Position numbers and translations under genes: made by a program. From Kordia aestuariivivens (lineage in GTDB: Bacteria; Bacteroidota; Bacteroidia; Flavobacteriales; Flavobacteriaceae), in assembly GCF_014397005.1 (NCBI RefSeq), contig NZ_JACGWS010000009.1, positions 62,001 through 126,000 on the forward strand: DNA of 64,000 nucleotides, given 5' to 3'. Positions 44,610-52,419 of the stretch are shown piece after piece (within the stretch, counting starts at the first letter, position 1; the number at the start of each line of letters is the position of its first letter). The notes below the pieces were generated by a model. It was given only the letters and a program-made list of their open reading frames with translations. It ran no database searches and was not told the DNA's origin.

Positions 44610-45809
44610 ATGAAAGATAACAGATTTTTACAAATAATAGCAACACTGCGAACGCTTAAAAATACCTCAGTTAGTAATCTCTCGGAGAAAGATTTACTAA
44701 TGCTAGAATGTTTTCTTTTACTACTTAGAAAAGAAAATATCATAAATAGGGATAATATCAATTTGAACATTAACAATAGTAAGATAGAGATTAAAAATTC
44801 TATAATGATGCTGTTAAAGGATTCTTATCATTTAGAACTTGAGGAGTTGTTTGAGCGTCATCTTTATAGCTCAATAGAGACGGTTAAGAAGCATTATTTG
44901 AATCATCTAATTCAAGTATTTGTAGACATTAATAATGATTTCATAGAAGAAAAAGGAATTGAGTTATTCGAATACATATTAGCAGAAAATTTTAATTACA
45001 GAGATCAATATGCAGATGCTTTACAACCTGACGCAATTACCAAAATCATGAATCATTTCGTGCCAAAAACTGAAAAATACAGTTTTTACAACCCGTTCGC
45101 AGGATTGGCCTCTTTAGCTATTGATTTGCCAAAGAATGTTGAATATGTTGGTGAAGAAAAAAATTCAGTAATTCAAGTATTGGGAAAAATGCGTTTGTTG
45201 ATGTATAATCGTCCTGCAAATTTCATATTTGAACAGAAGGATAGTTTGCAAAGTTTTTATGATGATAAAAAATATGATTTTGTAGCGTTTAATCCGCCGT
45301 TTCATTTCAGAGTAAAAAGTGATCATCATGAAAATAAATATTTTTCAAGAAGTAATGCAAATGCATTCATTATTTCAGAATGTTTTAAAAAGTTGAAAGA
45401 AGGAGGTAAAATGGTGTTTTTAACGCCTAATGGATTTCTCTTTAGAAGAAATCAAAAAGAAGTAGCACTAAAAAAATTTCTAGTAGACAATCAGTATTTA
45501 GAATCTATTATTGCGCTTCCTTCAAGTATTTTAAACTTTTCATCTATTCCTGTAAATATCATTACACTCAGCAAAGAGAAATCTCCAAGAAGTAGCGTTC
45601 GGTTTATTGATGCAACTGATATGTTTACAACGTCAAAAATGAAAAGAAATATAGTTGACGCAGAAAAGGTAATAACACTAATAGATGAGTATGCAAAAAA
45701 TGAATTTGTTCAAGACGTATCATTTAAAGAAATCGCTAAAAATGATTATAACTTATCGGTAAACAGATATGTCTTTGAAGAGCTACAAATACCCGAAGTA
45801 TCAAATTGA
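44610..45809 (+). CDS. Orphan N6-adenine methyltransferase-like protein
   Basis: The 399-residue protein resembles the HsdM-type class I methyltransferases. A diverged motif I region is NPFAGLASLAIDLPKNVEYVGEE, and motif IV is NPPF at 228-231 in YDFVAFNPPFHFRVK. The region GGKMVFLTPNGFLFRR corresponds to motif V-VI. No specificity or restriction partner is present in the window, so it may be an orphan or moonlighting methylase. It ends overlapping the small 76-residue frame by 41 bases and is preceded by operator site 3. Confidence 0.75.
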   Translation: MKDNRFLQIIATLRTLKNTSVSNLSEKDLLMLECFLLLLRKENIINRDNINLNINNSKIEIKNSIMMLLKDSYHLELEELFERHLYSSIETVKKHYLNHLIQVFVDINNDFIEEKGIELFEYILAENFNYRDQYADALQPDAITKIMNHFVPKTEKYSFYNPFAGLASLAIDLPKNVEYVGEEKNSVIQVLGKMRLLMYNRPANFIFEQKDSLQSFYDDKKYDFVAFNPPFHFRVKSDHHENKYFSRSNANAFIISECFKKLKEGGKMVFLTPNGFLFRRNQKEVALKKFLVDNQYLESIIALPSSILNFSSIPVNIITLSKEKSPRSSVRFIDATDMFTTSKMKRNIVDAEKVITLIDEYAKNEFVQDVSFKEIAKNDYNLSVNRYVFEELQIPEVSN

Positions 45810-45999
45810 AGAAACCGAATATGAAAAAGTGGATGTAATGACATTCAGAGTTTTATACATGTATAAATTATTTAGATTACTTTTCAATCCGAAATTAAAA
45901 AAACACCTTTCAGAAGAACATATACAAAGTATTAAACAAAAAGTAAAAGAACAAATAGATGAAAGTTTAGATAGTCTTTCCTTTGATGATATAAAGTAA
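45769..45999 (+). CDS. Small protein following the methyltransferase
   Basis: The 76-residue protein is charged and helical (YEKVDVMTFRVLYMYKLFRLLF, then KQKVKEQIDESLDSLSFDD). Its start lies inside the methyltransferase gene in another frame, with an overlap of 41 bases, which suggests coupled translation. No family recognised. It ends 23 bases before the radC stop on the opposite strand. Confidence 0.6.
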   Translation: MSLKSYKYPKYQIEETEYEKVDVMTFRVLYMYKLFRLLFNPKLKKHLSEEHIQSIKQKVKEQIDESLDSLSFDDIK

Positions 46000-46022
46000 C
46001 TATATATAACTTTAGTTAGGAA

Positions 46023-46643
46023 CTAAGCCTTATCAATCTCACGTTTATTCAATCCAGTAAGTTTTTTTATAGTGTCAATGTCATAACCAACGTTTTTCAT
46101 ACGGCGTGCAATATCGAAACGTTCCTCTTTTTTGGCTTTATCTTTTTCAATTTGAAGTTTAAAAGCTTTCATTTCTTCTGATTCCTGTTCTACCAATTCG
46201 TAAAAGCCACTTTTGCGGAGTTCTTCCATAATGTCTTTATCTCTAAAACTCGTAAAACCACTTTCAGTTATAATCAAATGATCTATAACATCGATATTAA
46301 TTATTTGACCAACTTTCAAAAGTCTATCCGTAATGTTTTTGTCTGCTTGCGAAATTTTGAGGTTTCCGCTTGGGTGGTTATGCACTAAGATAATGCGCAC
46401 CGCAAGCTTATAAATTGCCATACGGAAAACATCGGGCGGTGATACATTCACTCTATTTTGCGCACCAATGGCAACCAGTTCAATAAAAAGTATCGTATTA
46501 TCCGCTTTTAGTCCAACAATCCAAAAATGTTCCTGCGCTCTACGTATTTTGTTTTGACGCAAAAGAATTTGTTGCATAATACTATACACATCATGCGCAT
46601 TAAGAATTGTTATTTTTTGTTCTTCGGTAAGTCTTACATTCAT
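46023..46643 (-). CDS. radC: RadC/JAB-domain protein, element B copy
   Basis: The 206-residue protein is nearly identical to the element A copy at 22700. It has the JAMM motif HNHPSGNLKISQADKNITD and FIELVAIG. The few differences lie around residue 172 (EERFD in place of ENSID) and in Val/Ile changes. It stands on the minus strand next to the tmRNA att junction. Confidence 0.9.
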   Translation of the reverse strand: MNVRLTEEQKITILNAHDVYSIMQQILLRQNKIRRAQEHFWIVGLKADNTILFIELVAIGAQNRVNVSPPDVFRMAIYKLAVRIILVHNHPSGNLKISQADKNITDRLLKVGQIINIDVIDHLIITESGFTSFRDKDIMEELRKSGFYELVEQESEEMKAFKLQIEKDKAKKEERFDIARRMKNVGYDIDTIKKLTGLNKREIDKA

Positions 46644-46740
46644 ACAGTAAATATAAAAGATAAAATTAAAATGTAAGTTAATGAATTAAGAATAATAAAA
46701 GGAGTTTAAAAGGGAGCTACTTACACCTAATCTTACACCT

Positions 46741-46779
46741 AAAAAAATAAACCCTTGTAAATCAATGAATTACAAGGGT
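46741..46779 (-). terminator. ssrA: Terminator of ssrA supplied by element B
   Basis: Read on the minus strand, perfect 10-base arms (46779-46770 and 46760-46751) with a 9-base loop are followed by a U-rich tract (46747-46741). It starts 6 bases after the tmRNA 3' end, so it is the working terminator of ssrA in this arrangement, replacing the one at 15418. Confidence 0.8.
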
Positions 46780-46781
46780 AT

Positions 46782-46797
46782 TTGTGGAGCCGGGGAG
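46782..46797. repeat. att core in the ssrA 3' end
   Basis: TTGTGGAGCCGGGGAG includes the acceptor-stem end of the tmRNA and matches the core at 15457 exactly. The intact T-arm follows, so this side retains the functional tmRNA. Confidence 0.85.
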
Positions 46798-47179
46798 AAT
46801 CGAACTCCCGTCCAAACAAGCAATTAAAATGCTTTCTACACGTTTAGTTTTTGTTTAGTTTTCGACAAATAGCTGACCAAAAACCGCCCACTATATGCTT
46901 ATCTTCTTAGTTGTAAAAACTACGGCGAAGTTACGTAGTCTCGATGTTGACTTTTATGGTGTCTCAGATATGATCGCCATCAACAAGGGCTATCAGGAGA
47001 CATTCAGCTTTCCCGTCTAACGGGAACTGAGGCTTATCCTACTATAATTCGGATTAGGCAGCTAAAGCGTAGTTATTCTCGCCATTTAAAAAATGTGAAA
47101 TATGAGATTTACGAGCTATTTCTCAGCGCTCGACGTGCTTACACTCCAATTCGACTCGCTGTCAAAACCAGGCGACCCC
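46785..47179 (-). tRNA. ssrA: tmRNA (ssrA), tag GENNYALAA
   Basis: Transfer-messenger RNA for rescue of stalled ribosomes. The 5' end GGGGTCGCC (47179) pairs with CGGCTCC at the 3' end (46792-46786) to form the acceptor stem, and TTCGAnTC of the T-arm is seen near 46800. The tag frame runs on the minus strand from 47083 (resume codon GGC) to the stop at 47054 and encodes GENNYALAA, ending in the protease signal ALAA. CCA is not fully encoded after the discriminator. The length is about 395 bases. Elements A and B integrated at its 3' end. It is classed here under tRNA because of its acceptor and T-arm domain. Confidence 0.95.
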
Positions 47180-47519
47180 AATGTATTTAATAACTTTTCC
47201 TTTAAATAGAAAAGGATTGCGAAATTACTAATTCTTTTCTATTTACATACAAAATAAGTATCAAAAAGTATACCGAGTACACTTTTTAATACGTATGATG
47301 TCATTCTGGCACTCATTGTATTGGTGAAATGCTATAAATTCAAATTTAAGAAACTACCATATTTAGATACGAAATTCTACAAGTTTCTCCTTTTTCAAAA
47401 TACATATTTCATGAAATATAAGTGTACTAGAAAATAAAGTTTTAATCATATTAAAAATCAGTTGTAAAAACTTTCAAAATCTAATATCTTCGGAGAAAAA
47501 TAAATAAGGCACAAAACCT
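47180..47519. other. Region between ssrA and the dehydrogenase gene
   Basis: The 340-base region should hold the ssrA promoter on the minus strand and the dehydrogenase promoter on the plus strand. A TAATTTCG at about 47221-47228 (minus) is a partial -7 match but lies about 40 bases from the RNA start, so it is uncertain. No other feature was recognised. Confidence 0.4.
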
Positions 47520-48722
47520 ATGAAATTCGCTATCATAAAAGAACGTAAAAATCCGCCAGACAGACGTGTGGTATTCTCTCCAAAAAAATTAGCCGAAGCC
47601 AAAACACAATTTCCAGCAGCAACTTTCAAAGTGGAAGCTTCAGATATTCGTGTGTTTTCTGATGAAGCGTACGCGAAAGAAGGACTTGAAGTTGCTGCCG
47701 ATATCTCAGATTGTGATGTGATGATAGGCGTAAAAGAAGTGCCACTTGATTATTTAATACCAAATAAAAAATACTTTTTCTTTTCACATACAATCAAAAA
47801 GCAACCGTACAATCGTAAATTACTACAAGCAATACTCGCTAAAAATATCGAAATGTACGATCATGAAGTCATTACAAAAGCAAATGGCGGACGCTTAATT
47901 GGTTTTGGACGTTACGCTGGTTTAGTTGGTGCATACAATGGTTTTAGAGCGTTAGGTTTGCGTGATGGTTTATTCAACTTGCCAAAAGTGGAAAACCTTC
48001 CAGACTTAGATGCTGTCAAAAAAGAATTAGACAAAATAAAACTACCAAACATTAAAATTCTACTCTCTGGAACAGGAAAAGTAGCGTATGGAGCCAAAGA
48101 AATCTTAGATCATCTAGGCATCAAAGAAGTTTCGGATGCTTTATATCTTACATCTGACTTTACAGAACCTGTATATTGTATGGTAGATGTAATGGAATAT
48201 AGCAAACGCGTAGATGGAAAAGTAGGCGATAAGTATAAATTTTACGATGATCCTAGTGGATATGAAAGCAACTTTATGCCGTATGCAAAAATGACAGATT
48301 TCTTTATTGCTGGACATTTTTATGGCGATGGCGCCCCTTATTTATTCACACGAGAAGATGCCAAACATCCCGATTTTAAAATCAATCTAGTTGCTGATAT
48401 TTCTTGTGATATTGATGGACCAGTTGCAAGTACCATTCGTCCTTCTACCATTGCTGATCCTTTCTACGGCTATGACCCGAAAACGGAAAAAGAAGTCGCT
48501 TTTGATGCAGAAGGCGCAATTACAGTCATGGCAGTAGATAACTTACCATGCGAATTGCCAAAAGATGCTAGTGAAGGTTTTGGAGAAATGTTTTTAGAAC
48601 ATGTAATTCCAGCTTTTTACAATGGTGACAAAGATGGTGTATTAGCCAGAGCTAAAATGACAGAAAACGGAAAGCTTACGGAGCGTTACGTGTATCTTCA
48701 AGAGTATGTAGACGGTAACTAA
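47520..48722 (+). CDS. Lys1-like NAD-dependent dehydrogenase (saccharopine/alanine dehydrogenase family)
   Basis: The 400-residue protein belongs to the alanine dehydrogenase/transhydrogenase N-terminal fold shared with Lys1 saccharopine dehydrogenase. Features are an N-terminal IKERKNPPDRRVVFSP, substrate-domain GVKEVP and FFSHTIKKQPYNRKLL, and a Rossmann strand ILLSGTGKVAYGAKEIL that binds NAD. The exact reaction is not certain: Bacteroidota homologues are annotated as either alanine or saccharopine dehydrogenases, and the SHTIKKQ region resembles the Lys1 catalytic segment. It stands as a single gene just beyond ssrA. Confidence 0.8.
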   Translation: MKFAIIKERKNPPDRRVVFSPKKLAEAKTQFPAATFKVEASDIRVFSDEAYAKEGLEVAADISDCDVMIGVKEVPLDYLIPNKKYFFFSHTIKKQPYNRKLLQAILAKNIEMYDHEVITKANGGRLIGFGRYAGLVGAYNGFRALGLRDGLFNLPKVENLPDLDAVKKELDKIKLPNIKILLSGTGKVAYGAKEILDHLGIKEVSDALYLTSDFTEPVYCMVDVMEYSKRVDGKVGDKYKFYDDPSGYESNFMPYAKMTDFFIAGHFYGDGAPYLFTREDAKHPDFKINLVADISCDIDGPVASTIRPSTIADPFYGYDPKTEKEVAFDAEGAITVMAVDNLPCELPKDASEGFGEMFLEHVIPAFYNGDKDGVLARAKMTENGKLTERYVYLQEYVDGN

Positions 48723-48812
48723 TTTTAGTCATTTACTTACATTTTACAGATGTGCAGGTAGGAATATTGAAGCTTAGGTTGTTCTATTTATGAAACAATC
48801 AAATTAAAACCG

Positions 48813-51725
48813 ATGAAAAAAATACTACTATTTCTATCCTGCTTATTAGTGTTGAGTTTTTTCTCTTGCGAGAATGATGACAACTCCACAGTACCAGTAA
48901 ATGAAGAACCGCCAATAAATATCAACTTCGAAGAAAACTTCGGAACTACAATCTCAGCACGCTTTTTAGGACGTGTGGTAAACGAACAAAACGAACCAAT
49001 TCAAGGAGCAACTATTCGTATTGGAAATGCAGTCACTTCTACAGATATTTTCGGAATATTTTCTGTATCGGATGTTACTGCTTTTGAGAAATTCGCATAC
49101 ATCACCGCAGAAAAAGACGGATACATTATTGGTTCAAGAGCATTAGCTCCTTCTGCATCAGAAGTGAATCGTGTTGAAATTATGTTGCTGAAAGAAGATG
49201 TAATTGCAACGATTAATACAGGGCAACAAGCAACGGTAAACTTATCAAACGGAACAGAAGTTACATTTGATGGAAACTTCACAAAAGAAGATGGTTCCGC
49301 CTATAATGGTGATGTAAACGTAATTTTAAAACACCTAAGTCCAGATGATGAAAATATGGACACCATGATGCCAGGAATGTTATTTGCACAAGATGCAAGT
49401 GGTGGTGCTGTAGCATTAGAAACGTATGGAATGTTAGCAGTTGAACTTAGAAGTGGTTCAGGAGAAGAATTACAACTAGCAGACGGAAGTACATCACAAA
49501 TATCAATGCCGTTAGCTGCAAATGTTACCAATCCGCCAGCTACAATTCCACTTTGGCACTTTGATGAAGTTGCAGGATATTGGATTGAAGAAGGAGAAGC
49601 AACCTTACAAGGAAACATGTATGTTGGAGACGTAAGCCACTTTTCTTTTTGGAATTACGATTATCCGTATCCATCAGTCTACTTATGTATTGAATTACAA
49701 GACGAAAATGGAAACCCAATGTCGTATACACCTTTAGATTTATACTCTACCTTACTAAACTCAACAGGAACTTACGGATATACAAATGCTAACGGAGTTG
49801 AATGCGGATTAGTTCCGGCTGGAGAAGAACTTACAGTTATTGTTCCAGGAGTTTCTTGTAACAATGATCCATTTACTACAACGATTGGACCATTTACAAC
49901 GAGTACAACAACGACAGTAACGGTAGTTGCAAACAATCAAAATACATCAACGATCACAGGAACATTTGTTAGTTGTGACGGAAACAATGTAACTGACGGA
50001 TACATTCAACTATTCATAAACAATCAAACTCAAATAATTCCTGTAACAGACGGAACAATAAACTACACAATATCGTATTGTGGCACATTAGACTATTCTC
50101 TCAAAGGAATCGATGTTGCAAATAATCAAGTTACTGATGTTATATCGGGAACATTAAACGGAGCTGCTACCTTAGATTTAGCAACACTAAGTTCATGTAC
50201 AGGATTTGTAGACTCAGACGGCGATGGTATTTTTGATTCATTTGAAGATTTAAATGGAGATAATGACCTTACCAATGATGATACAGACCAAGATGGAGTT
50301 CCAAACTATTTAGATGCTGATGATGATGGCGATGGAATCGATACTGCTGATGAAGACTATGACGGTGATAACGACCCAACAAATGACGACAGTGACGGCG
50401 ATCAAATTCCTGATTACTTAGATGCACAAGATGTAGTAGTATTTACAGTAGAAGTACTTGGAACTGGGTGTGATCCTGTATCATTTGATTTAGATGCAAC
50501 TGTTACTCAATTTGGAAATAACTTACATACATACGCGTTCTATTTAACACAAGCAGATGCAGCAGCAGGTACAAGTCCATTAAGTTCACCTTTTGGAGTT
50601 CCAATTGTGGATTTAGTTGGAAATACGCAAATGATTTTTATAGTAGCAACCAATATCGCTTCGGGACAATCAGCTACTGGAATAATTTATTTATACTGGA
50701 GTTATGTAGATAGTGATGGTGATGGACTTACAGATTGTGAAGAAACTACAGGAATTGATAATCCAAGTACAGGTTTAACACCAAATGGAATAAGTGATCC
50801 AAACGATCCGAATGATCCTTACCAACAACCAATAGATATTACTTTAAGTGTTGATAATAATGTAACTGCTTCTGAAGGAGATGGTGCTGCTGTCATAAAT
50901 ATATATTTAAGCCAAACAAGTACTGTAGACACAACTATTGATGTAACTACAATTGACGGATCTGCAATAGATCCAGATGATTATGTATCAACTGTATCAG
51001 TAATTACAATTCCAGCTGGAGGAACACTAGTTACACTCTCAATTCCAATAGTTGATGACACTTTAGTTGAACCAAATGAAACCTTCACGTTTGTTGCAAC
51101 AGTCACCTCTGGAAATACGCTAAATAACGTCGCAGATAGTATTATAACAATTATTGATAATGATGGTACAGGAGGTAACTTTCCACAATCTGGCGATTTA
51201 GCAACTTGTGATGATAACGGAAATGGTGTAGGTGTTTTTGATTTAACTTCTATGGATGCTTATTATCTAAATGGAAATTCAGGAACAGTGACTTATCATC
51301 AAACACAAGCGGATGCTAATGCAAACATAGCTCCATTATCTTCACCAGCAACTGTTGGAAATGGCTTTACTCTTTTTGTTAGAATAGACAGTCTAGGAAT
51401 TGTGCAAATATCTATCTTAAATTTAGTAGTAAACTCAATCCCAACAGCTCCAACCGGATTGAGTTTAACAGCTTGTGACGGAAATGGAGATGGCATTGCA
51501 ACTTTTGATCTTTCGCAATTAAATGTGCAAATTGTACAAACACAACCAAGTTTGCAAGTTACATATCATGAAACGCAAGCGGATGCCGATAACAATATAA
51601 ATGCTATTCCGACAACATATACAAATACAACCTCACCACAAACAATCTTTTATAGAGTAGAAGACCCGCAAACGGGTTGTTTCAATACGGGAACAATTGA
51701 TCTTATTGTAGATCCTAGTTGTTAA
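48813..51725 (+). CDS. Large surface lipoprotein with CarboxypepD, TSP3 and Calx-beta domains
   Basis: The 970-residue protein has a lipobox at LSFFSCEND (mature Cys about 19). It contains a carboxypeptidase regulatory-like domain (GRVVNEQNEPIQGATIRIGN, residues 52-130), a long beta-rich stretch, TSP type-3 calcium-binding repeats (DSDGDGIFDSFED, DQDGVPNYLDADDDGDG; about 470-545), a further TSP3 near 640, a Calx-beta domain (about 675-785) and two repeats ending CFNTGTIDLIV. Such proteins sit on the outer surface and bind calcium or glycans. There is no C-terminal sorting domain. It is transcribed alone and closed by a strong terminator. Confidence 0.85.
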   Translation: MKKILLFLSCLLVLSFFSCENDDNSTVPVNEEPPININFEENFGTTISARFLGRVVNEQNEPIQGATIRIGNAVTSTDIFGIFSVSDVTAFEKFAYITAEKDGYIIGSRALAPSASEVNRVEIMLLKEDVIATINTGQQATVNLSNGTEVTFDGNFTKEDGSAYNGDVNVILKHLSPDDENMDTMMPGMLFAQDASGGAVALETYGMLAVELRSGSGEELQLADGSTSQISMPLAANVTNPPATIPLWHFDEVAGYWIEEGEATLQGNMYVGDVSHFSFWNYDYPYPSVYLCIELQDENGNPMSYTPLDLYSTLLNSTGTYGYTNANGVECGLVPAGEELTVIVPGVSCNNDPFTTTIGPFTTSTTTTVTVVANNQNTSTITGTFVSCDGNNVTDGYIQLFINNQTQIIPVTDGTINYTISYCGTLDYSLKGIDVANNQVTDVISGTLNGAATLDLATLSSCTGFVDSDGDGIFDSFEDLNGDNDLTNDDTDQDGVPNYLDADDDGDGIDTADEDYDGDNDPTNDDSDGDQIPDYLDAQDVVVFTVEVLGTGCDPVSFDLDATVTQFGNNLHTYAFYLTQADAAAGTSPLSSPFGVPIVDLVGNTQMIFIVATNIASGQSATGIIYLYWSYVDSDGDGLTDCEETTGIDNPSTGLTPNGISDPNDPNDPYQQPIDITLSVDNNVTASEGDGAAVINIYLSQTSTVDTTIDVTTIDGSAIDPDDYVSTVSVITIPAGGTLVTLSIPIVDDTLVEPNETFTFVATVTSGNTLNNVADSIITIIDNDGTGGNFPQSGDLATCDDNGNGVGVFDLTSMDAYYLNGNSGTVTYHQTQADANANIAPLSSPATVGNGFTLFVRIDSLGIVQISILNLVVNSIPTAPTGLSLTACDGNGDGIATFDLSQLNVQIVQTQPSLQVTYHETQADADNNINAIPTTYTNTTSPQTIFYRVEDPQTGCFNTGTIDLIVDPSC

Positions 51726-51747
51726 TATAAAAATCCGAAAAAATAAG

Positions 51748-51778
51748 AAAAGCATCTCAATTCCGAGATGCTTTTTTT
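51748..51778 (+). terminator. Terminator of the lipoprotein gene
   Basis: Arms AAAAGCATCTC and GAGATGCTTTT pair over 11 bases with a 6-base loop, followed by T residues. It overlaps the stop codon of the convergent DUF1361 gene and can serve both directions. Confidence 0.85.
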
Positions 51779-52419
51779 GTGGGTAAAAAGTTTTCTACTG
51801 TCAAAAATAAGATCCACAAGAAAAATCCAAAACTTAAGGTAATTCCTAAAGTGCGCGTTCTATACATTGGATTGGAAATACTATCTACACAATCTTTCAA
51901 TAAAATAATTGGATCACTAAACAATTCCCAAGAGTTCCAACGTTGAAATCTTCCTAGATAAATACCAAATCCGCATAAAAATACAGTGATAAACAATATT
52001 CGTTTGGCAATCGTTCTATTCCATTTTTCAGTCAAAATAAGATACACTTGATGCATTGATAACAACCCTAACACCAATCCATTCCAAGCAAAAGCAAACA
52101 ACATAAAAGGATCGAGCCAAGGAAGTGATGATAGCGAATGGCGTAAATGCATTAAATCTGTGATGAGGTATGGCGCATTTGGTAAAAATAGCAACCAAAT
52201 TCCTAAAATTAGCAACAACGGAAACGTTTGTTTCTTTAACCAAACAGTCTTAGAAAGTGATGAAGAAATTAAAAAAGGAAGCGTTGCTAAAAACAAATTC
52301 CAAACTAAAAAACCATAAAACAAACTTCCGGTAACGTATACGCGTAAAAGTAACAGCGCAATGCAAAACAAGCCGTTCAGTAGTAAAAACTGATATACTT
52401 TAAAAGTATTTGAATTCAT
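51757..52419 (-). CDS. DUF1361 membrane protein
   Basis: The protein has about 220 residues and six or seven transmembrane helices, with the DUF1361 signature LPNAPYLITDLMHLR and a nearby FGIYLGRFQRWNSWELF. Function unknown. The start at 52419 (MNSNTFKVYQ) was chosen over the upstream frame start at 52485, which lies inside the preceding gene. The start overlaps the stop of the XrtN-associated gene (52416), so they are translationally coupled. Confidence 0.8.
   Translation of the reverse strand: MNSNTFKVYQFLLLNGLFCIALLLLRVYVTGSLFYGFLVWNLFLATLPFLISSSLSKTVWLKKQTFPLLLILGIWLLFLPNAPYLITDLMHLRHSLSSLPWLDPFMLFAFAWNGLVLGLLSMHQVYLILTEKWNRTIAKRILFITVFLCGFGIYLGRFQRWNSWELFSDPIILLKDCVDSISNPMYRTRTLGITLSFGFFLWILFLTVENFLPTKKASRN

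Larger units (their letters stand above)
23461..46783. mobile_element. Element B: integrase-less (CIME-like) genomic island at ssrA
   Basis: The 23,323-base segment lies between the internal att core and the tmRNA 3' end. It ends in the same radC-terminator-att module as element A but has no integrase, excisionase or Rep, which fits a cis-mobilisable island that depends on the neighbouring integrase. Cargo: a two-component system, TPR genes, a 14-gene GTPase/AAA+ operon, a retron relic, a WYL regulator and an orphan methyltransferase. Most cargo looks like defence or conflict functions. Confidence 0.75.
46026..46798. repeat. Long direct repeat (radC plus att), copy 2
   Basis: Second copy of the segment at 22703-23475, exactly 23,323 bases downstream. 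It includes radC, paired arm-site-like repeats at about 46719-46740, the terminator and the att core. Homologous recombination between the copies would excise element B. Confidence 0.9.

Noticed and set aside
47221-47228. TAATTTCG as the ssrA promoter.
   Set aside because: It is about 40 bases away from the expected tmRNA start and differs from the consensus at one position.
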